NCBI GenBank assembly: GCA_003024785.1
Contig: PUQB01000061.1
Location: 62,001 to 126,000, forward strand
DNA length: 64,000 bases
Direction of reading: 5' to 3'
DNA from: Selaginella tamariscina
Lineage: Eukaryota; Streptophyta; Lycopodiopsida; Selaginellales; Selaginellaceae
In this document: positions 58,325-64,000 of the stretch, piece after piece
How the letters are laid out: every line of letters begins with the position of its first letter
Position numbering within the stretch: position 1 is the first letter of the stretch
Translations under genes and position numbers: made by a program
Notes under the pieces: model-generated
Seen by the model: only the letters and a program-made list of their open reading frames with translations
Databases searched by the model: none
What the model was told of the DNA's origin: nothing

Positions 58325-59640
58325 AGGTGCGGCGGGATTAATCTCGCCACCCCTTCAATGCCTCCTGAAAGAGTGGGCGGGATTAATCTCGCCACCTTTC
58401 TGGAGGCCTTGAACGGGAGTGCGGAATTAATCTTGCCACCCTTCTCGGTCTCAGAGAGAACTGGGCAGGATTTATTTCTCACACCCCTTCAGTGACTCCA
58501 GAAAGGAGGCGGGATTAATCTCGCCCACCATGTAAGGGATGGTTAAATGAATTCCCACCCTTCCCAGTCTCTCCATTGGTATGTTGTAAACCTTCTACGT
58601 CTCAGACAGAAACGTTTGGGATTGGTCCGACTCACCAATGGAGAAAAAAGGAAGGGTGGCGGATTCATTCTCCAACAGGCATTGAAGACTCGGCGGGATT
58701 AATCCCGCCGCCCAGGGCCTTCACTCGTCCCTATGCGGCGGGATTAATCCCGCCGGACGCCAATTCCCTGCGCGGAATCGGGCGGGATTAATCCCGCCGC
58801 CTAGGCACTTCAGCAGGCCAATGGCGGCGGGATAAATCCCGCCCGATTCCGGCAGGGCATGCGTCGGCGGGATTAATCCCGCCACCATGTAAGGGATGGT
58901 GAAATTAATCCCACCACCCTTCTCGGTTCCCTCCATTGGTATTTTGTAAACCTTCTCCGTCTCAGACAGAGTTAGTCGGGATTGATTCAACATACCAATG
59001 GGGTAATGAAGGTTCGGAGATTAATCTCGCCACCGGGTAATGAAGGTTCGGAGGCTAATCCCGCCGCCCTCTCGTAAATCATGCGCTCACACATATATAT
59101 TGGCTGCGGCATTTTTGAACAGGGATGGGTGGGGCGGGATTAATCCGCCGCCCAGGGAATTCACGCAGGACATGAACGGCGGGATTAATCCCGCCGCCCT
59201 CCGCGAAGGGCATGAGCGTGGGGCCGGAAATCCCGCCGTTCATGTCCTGCGTGAATTCCCTGGGCGGCGGGATTAATCCCGCCGCTCTACGACAAACCGA
59301 AGAGCGGCGGGATTAATCCTGCCGCCCATTCCCTGTAAATGCACTGCGCGGAATCCGGCGGGATTAATCCCGCCCATTAGAACCTTCACACAGGCCATTG
59401 CCGGCGAGATAAATCCCGCCGCATTCCGCGCAGGGCATGGATGAGCGGCGGGATTAATCCCGCCGCCGAGGCCCTCACGCAGGCTATGGGCGGCGGGATT
59501 AATCCCGCCGCTCTTCGGTTTGTCGTAGAGCGGCGGGATTAATCCCGCCGCCCATAGCCTGCGTGAAGGGCCTCGGCGGCGGGATTAATCCCGCCGCATG
59601 CCACTCGGCGGCGGGATTAATCCCGCCGCTCGGGGGCTTA
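58325..59640. repeat. Palindrome array A (core GGCGGGATTAATCCCGCC)
   Basis: About 26 copies, of which roughly half are perfect 18-bp palindromes. They are separated by spacers of about 20-50 bp, several of which recur directly or inverted. The left end (58325-58560) holds the more diverged copies (aatctcgcc, aatcttgcc); the right end (59160-59640) holds the purest. Variants often lack one base of the GGG or CCC run. The region is far richer in G+C than its surroundings. Apparent reading frames across it (repeating GGINPA and AGLIPP) are artefacts of the palindrome. Confidence 0.95.
58573..59003. repeat. Two copies of a CCATTGG-ended hairpin segment
   Basis: ccattggtatgttgtaaacc ... caccaatgg (58573-58639) and ccattggtattttgtaaacc ... 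cataccaatgg (58932-59003) share internal tctcagacagag-like sequence. Each has inverted ends (CCATTGGTATGTTG against CAACATACCAATGG). They are interspersed with the palindrome array. Confidence 0.7.
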
Positions 59641-60312
59641 GCGAGATAAAAACACACACATATATATGTGTGTGTGTGTATATATATGTATGTATGTATG
59701 TATGTATAGGAGTGTACGTGTGTGTGCAAGAGATAGATAAATAAATAAACTTATACAGTACTGGTACACCTAATATATGTGTGTACATAGGTATATATAT
59801 GTGTGTATATGTAATATCGTGTGTATGCGTGTGAGCGACAACAAATAAAAATCATACAGATAAACAAACACACACACACACATATATATATACAGGAGTG
59901 TGCGTGTGTGTGCAAAAAGATAAAACTAATAAATAAATAAAATTATACAGATAAACACACACTAATATATGTGTGTATATAGATATATAATCTATAGAGA
60001 AAGAGAAGAGAGTTGTGAATATAAGTATATATAAACTAGTGTTGATGTATGTATATATGTATATAGGTATATATATATGTGTATATTTATATTGTGTGTA
60101 TGCGTGTGTGAGCGAAACAAATAAAATCATACAAATAAACAAACACACACACACACACATATACATACACAGGAGTGTGCGTGTGTGTGCGAGAGATAAA
60201 ACTAATAAATAAATAAAATTATACAGAAAAACACACATATATATATGTGTGTATATTATGAATATATAAGCATATATATAAACTAGTGTATACTATTTGT
60301 TAATATGCATTG

Positions 60313-60384
<72 letters not shown>

Positions 60385-60790
60385 GTAAAGCAGTGCGCGT
60401 GTGTGGGGAGATAGATCAATAAAAAAAAATTTACAGATACTGGTACACATAAATATATATAATATATATATATATGTGTGTTGTGTGTGTGTGGTGTGTG
60501 TGTGTGTGTGTTGTAAAGCAAGATCAATAAAAAAAATTTACAGATACTGGTACACATAATATATGTATGTATATGTATATAGGTATATATATATATATGT
60601 TATGTTATCGTGTGTATGCGTGTGTGAGCGAAACAAATAAATCATACAGATAAACAAACACACACCCACACATATACATACACAGGAGTGTGCGTGTGTG
60701 TGCGGAGATAAAAACTAATAATAAAATTATACGCACACTCCTATACATATAACATACATACACACACACACACACACACAGATCTCACCT
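59641..60790. repeat. Microsatellite-rich minisatellite, unit about 270-280 bp
   Basis: A composite unit recurs about four times in varying length: gtgtatgcgtgtgtgagcga, acaaataaaatcatacagat, a (CA)n run, caggagtgtgcgtgtgtgtg, aactaataaataaataaaat and an (AT)n/(GT)n run. Copies start near 59817, 60092 and 60608, with a partial copy at 59707. A long (AT)n(GT)n run lies at 60315-60381. Confidence 0.8.
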
Positions 60791-61870
60791 GTGTGCACAG
60801 CCGCCGCCGCCGATTTCACAGCCCCGCCTCTTGAAACCCTAAGAATATACCTAAACCCTAAAGGAATTAAATATATATATCAACCCTAATAGAATATTCC
60901 TTCTGAGAATAACTTAAACCCTAAAAAGAATAAAATATAGATTCGCCCTAAACGAATATTCTTTCATTTATATTATTAGCGCGTGCGTGTGTGTGGGTGT
61001 ATCACATACACCTCAAAAATATAAATCATGCAGGGATTTAACATGTGTGTGTCCATGAGAGTGTTAAAGTTCATGTGTAACATTGCATATATTAATACAC
61101 ATAATATATACATACACACGTGTATACACACAGACATACACATATTACATGGGTTTAGGGTTTAGGGTTTAGGGTTTTGGATTTAGGATGGATCATGCAT
61201 GGTGTGTATGTATGAGAGAAGAGAGAGTGTTGAAAAATTATTTTTGTACACATTGCATATATTAGTACACATATATACTTACACAATTATATACACAGAT
61301 ATACATAGTAATAAGAGAAGACAGTACATATTAATATGGATCATGCATGGTGTATTATACACACAGACATACATACATATTAGTACATAATATTAGAGAG
61401 ACCGAGTACATATTATAGATCATGCATGGTGTGTATGTTTGAGAGAAGAGAGACAGTACATATTAACATGGATCATGCATGGTGTGTATGTATGAGAGAA
61501 GACAGAAAGTACACATATATACATACAGAGTACACATATATACATGCACACGTGTATACACACAGACATACATACATATTACATGAGTAAATTCATTGTG
61601 TTACATATTAGGGTTTAGGGTTTGGGTCCCAACAAGCTTAATATAAATATTACACATGTAAATTCAATGTGTTACATATACACAGATTGAGTACATATAT
61701 CATACATGCGTTGAACATGATGTTCAATAAAAGAAGCAACATATTTCTTCAGTTTGGTTAGGGTTGTGCATGTGTGTGCATATGTGTTTTTGTAAGTTCT
61801 TGTAATGCGTGTGTAAATTTATGATTGTGTTTATATATGTGGCAAAACAAACATCGAATAATTAAGAAAA
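60791..61870. repeat. Interstitial telomere-like and satellite-like DNA
   Basis: Plant telomere-type TTTAGGG units occur at 61153-61176 (about three to four in a row) and degenerate forms at 60834-60862, 60908-60925 and 61608-61628. Between them, a phrase gatcatgcatggtgtgtatg followed by tatgagagaagagag recurs four times (61190-61510). No gene seen. Confidence 0.7.
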
Positions 61871-61877
61871 TAAAATT

Positions 61878-62560
61878 AATAAACACACTAGGAACATATT
61901 TTAAATTATACATAATAATATATGATTTTATCTAATATATAGCCATATATAGTTTTAATAATATATATTAATTTAATATTGATAAAAAGGTTTAATTGAA
62001 ATATTCTTGAAATAATAAGAAATTAATTGAGAAAATCCCATTAATATAACAAATGTAAATTAAGTACTCAAATAATTAACTAAATTAATTATCATAATCA
62101 TGTTTAATATTGGAATATTCTTGGAATAATAAGAAAATAATAAAGAATATACCATTAATATAAAGAAGATTAATTACTCAAGTAAGGAAATGAATATATA
62201 TAATATTATTAAAACTATATGACTATATATTAGATAAATGATGTATTATTATGTATAATTTAAAATATGTTCATAGTGTGTATTAATTTAATATTGATAA
62301 TAAGGTTTAACACATGAATATTCTTGAAATAATAACAAATTAATTGAGAAAATCCCATTAATATATAAAGTAGAATAATTACTGCAATAATTAAGAACAA
62401 GACTAATTTAATTATGATCAGGTTTAATATTAGAATATTCTTCAAATATTAATAAAATATTAAAGAATATCCCATTGATACTAGGAAATGAAAACTAAAT
62501 ACTCGAGTAATTAAGAAAATAATAATAATAAACAGACTATGAATATATTTTAAATGATAC
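61878..62560. repeat. AT-rich repeat block with a large inverted repeat
   Basis: The segment with ttttaaattatacataataa near 61905 reappears inverted near 62245 (ttattatgtataatttaaaa) and again directly near 62553. Between them gaaattaattgagaaaatcc and agaatattcttg-type phrases repeat about every 190-200 bp. Confidence 0.7.
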
Positions 62561-62879
62561 ATAATAATATATCAATTTATTTATTGTATAAGTAATATTA
62601 TATATATATATATAATATAAATATACTTGAATACTAAGAATGTAGAATATAGTCTAAAATTTCGTAATATTAAACAGCTTGAATCACTTGAATAACATTA
62701 AATGCAATTTTAAAATACTCATTGGAACTGGAGAGTATATATGTCAGAGTGTCGGATATTTGTCAACTCATCTTAAATTTTATTTTCTGTTCTTTTTAAA
62801 AATTTGAATTTCTGACATATGTATTGTCGGTCTGACATGTAAATTTGAAAATGCATTTAATTTCCCACTCAAATTCAGA

Positions 62880-63031
62880 TCTGGTTCTTTCTCCGGCAAG
62901 GGTTTCTTCATTTCTGTATTTTTTCACTCTTTAGATCTTCTTTTTTCTTCATAGTGATCATCTCAGGAGCGAGATTAAATTGGTGCTATTCTTTATAGGA
63001 AAGCACGGCGCCTTCAGTGCTGTTTACAAGT
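62880..63031 (+). other. Possible first exon of an unrecognised gene
   Basis: After a pyrimidine-rich leader-like stretch (gttctttctccggcaagggt) a short frame ends GKHGAFSAVY just before GTAAGTATT, a strong 5' splice site. The downstream exon is not evident before palindrome array B begins at 63.2 kb. This is a weak call. Confidence 0.25.
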
Positions 63032-63196
63032 AAGTATTATAAACAAATTAAAAATACTTATTAAGATTCACTCTCTTACATTCTCTCTTAAAATTACAAT
63101 TTAGGGGTTTAGAAATGCATTAGGATTATAATATATTCCGTTAGGGATTTATCACGTTTAAATATCCTTTTAACTTAATATTCTAGGTTAACCGGG

Positions 63197-64000
63197 GCGG
63201 CGGGATTAATCCGGCCATTTCTTTTTCGCCTCTTTGAAGAAGTGGCGGGATTAATCCCGCCACCATCTCCCGGGCAATGCTTCTCCGCCACTGAAAAAGT
63301 GGCGGGATTAATCCCGTATAACCTTCTCAACTGATGAAGAGTTACCAGAATTTATTAGAAAGAGTTGTCGGCGGGATTAATCCCGCCAACCATTTTAGGA
63401 GGCAGGGAAGGGGTGGCGGGATTAATCTCGCCACCACTTCACTGTTTTAAAGATTTGGGGACAGGATTTTATCCGAGATCTCTTTGAAATCATAGTTTTG
63501 GAGAGAGTTATGTGCGGGTTTAATCCCGCCACCCATTCCCCGTCGTAAGAATTGTGGCGGGATTAATCCGCCTTGGACTCCCTCCGACAAGGAAGAGCCG
63601 GCGGGATTAATCCCGCCGCCTCTTCCTCCGACGAGGAAGGGAGTCCGGCGGATTAATCCCGCCGACTCTCTCCGGCGAGGATGAGTCGGCGGGATTAATC
63701 CCGCCGGACTCCCTTCCTCGTCGGAGAGAGTCGGCGGGATTAATCCCGCCGGACTCCCCCCGAGGAGGAAGAGGCGGCGGGATTAATCCCGCGGCTCTTC
63801 CTTGTCGGAGGGAGTCCAAGGCGGGATTAATCCCGCCGACTCTCTCCGAAGGGGTTGAGTCGGCGGCGGGATTAATCCCCGGACCCCTTCCTCGTCGGAG
63901 AGAGTCGCGGGATTAATCCCGCCGGACTCCCCGAGGAGGAAGAGGCGGCGGGATTAATCCGCCGGCTCTTCCTTGTCGGAGGAGTCCAAGGCGGGATTAA
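63197..64000. repeat. Palindrome array B (core GGCGGGATTAATCCCGCC), continues past the window
   Basis: About 18 copies in 800 bp; the last is cut by the window end. From 63590 on, copies are spaced regularly every 40-46 bp, with spacers made of cctccgacaaggaagag, ctctccggcgaggatgag and their inverse (ctcttccttgtcggaggga). Left copies are more diverged and lack these spacers. Single-base losses in the GGG or CCC runs are common. Confidence 0.95.

Noticed and set aside
58325..59640. E2F or homeodomain transcription-factor sites (CCCGCC, TAATCC) as the function of the palindrome
   Set aside because: The half-sites are loosely similar, but the symmetric core, array structure and lack of a nearby promoter do not support a regulatory role over an amplified repeat.
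61146..61190. True chromosome end
   Set aside because: Only a few TTTAGGG units, followed by nearly 3 kb of other sequence on the far side.
58283..63819. Open frames encoding repeating GGINPA / AGLIPP peptides
   Set aside because: They follow from reading the palindrome in one frame on either strand and are not conserved proteins.
58325..64000. CRISPR-like array (palindromic repeats with short spacers)
   Set aside because: Spacers recur and appear inverted, repeat length varies, and the context is a plant nuclear genome with spliceosomal introns and LTR elements. There are no cas genes.
1..64000. tRNA or rRNA genes
   Set aside because: I scanned for typical tRNA arm motifs and conserved rRNA blocks and saw none that was convincing; a covariance-model scan would be needed to exclude a tRNA.

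Overview
The window looks like nuclear DNA of a land plant. It holds a plant 3-ketoacyl-CoA synthase, an F-box/leucine-rich protein, a PLS-type PPR gene, Ty3/Gypsy LTR retrotransposons, plant-type TTTAGGG repeats and many dinucleotide microsatellites. Almost every intron I can place is very short (about 49-64 nt). Together with the AT-rich intergenic DNA and a PLS-type PPR gene, this fits a lycophyte such as Selaginella, but that is inference.

Layout. 1-3760: microsatellites and AT-rich DNA. 3762-8371: complete Ty3/Gypsy element 1 (minus strand) with an intact 928-aa pol. 9620-11590: 3-ketoacyl-CoA synthase (minus). 11.6-23.0 kb: long AT-rich desert with degenerate short repeats. 23046-24586: F-box/LRR-like gene (minus). 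26.97-27.40 kb: TRAPPC2 (sedlin)-like exons (plus). 28.63-30.46 kb: frameshifted PPR gene (minus). 31.4-31.85 kb: a Lys/Glu/Pro-rich reading frame. 33315-38179: Ty3/Gypsy element 2 (minus). 39.05-41.37 kb: a multi-exon P-loop gene that looks Crinkler/RHS-like (minus). 42591-52322: element 3 (same family as element 2, plus strand) split by a nested chromovirus, element 4 (about 46124-52078). 52.3-54.6 kb: an FCP1/NIF-type phosphatase-like gene whose 3' part is tandemly duplicated. 54904-57987: a large gene that joins a ParB-like domain to a DNA-methyltransferase-like domain. 58.3-59.64 kb and 63.2-64.0 kb: two clusters, about 44 copies in all, of the perfect 18-bp palindrome GGCGGGATTAATCCCGCC and its variants, separated by microsatellite and minisatellite DNA with interstitial telomeric repeats.

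Most exciting candidate. The ParB-like/methyltransferase-like gene lies beside the palindrome clusters, and one of its 61-nt introns carries a variant of the same palindrome. Spacers between palindromes recur in both orientations. This suggests that the palindromes act as recombination, replication-slippage or protein-binding sites. The link to the ParB-like protein is only a hypothesis.

Caveat. Many conserved genes are interrupted by single-base frameshifts that are repaired by moving one base (three in the synthase, at least four in the ParB-like gene, three in the phosphatase-like gene). Either the assembly has residual indel errors or many of these copies are decaying. Reading frames are described across such breaks but were not reconstructed.
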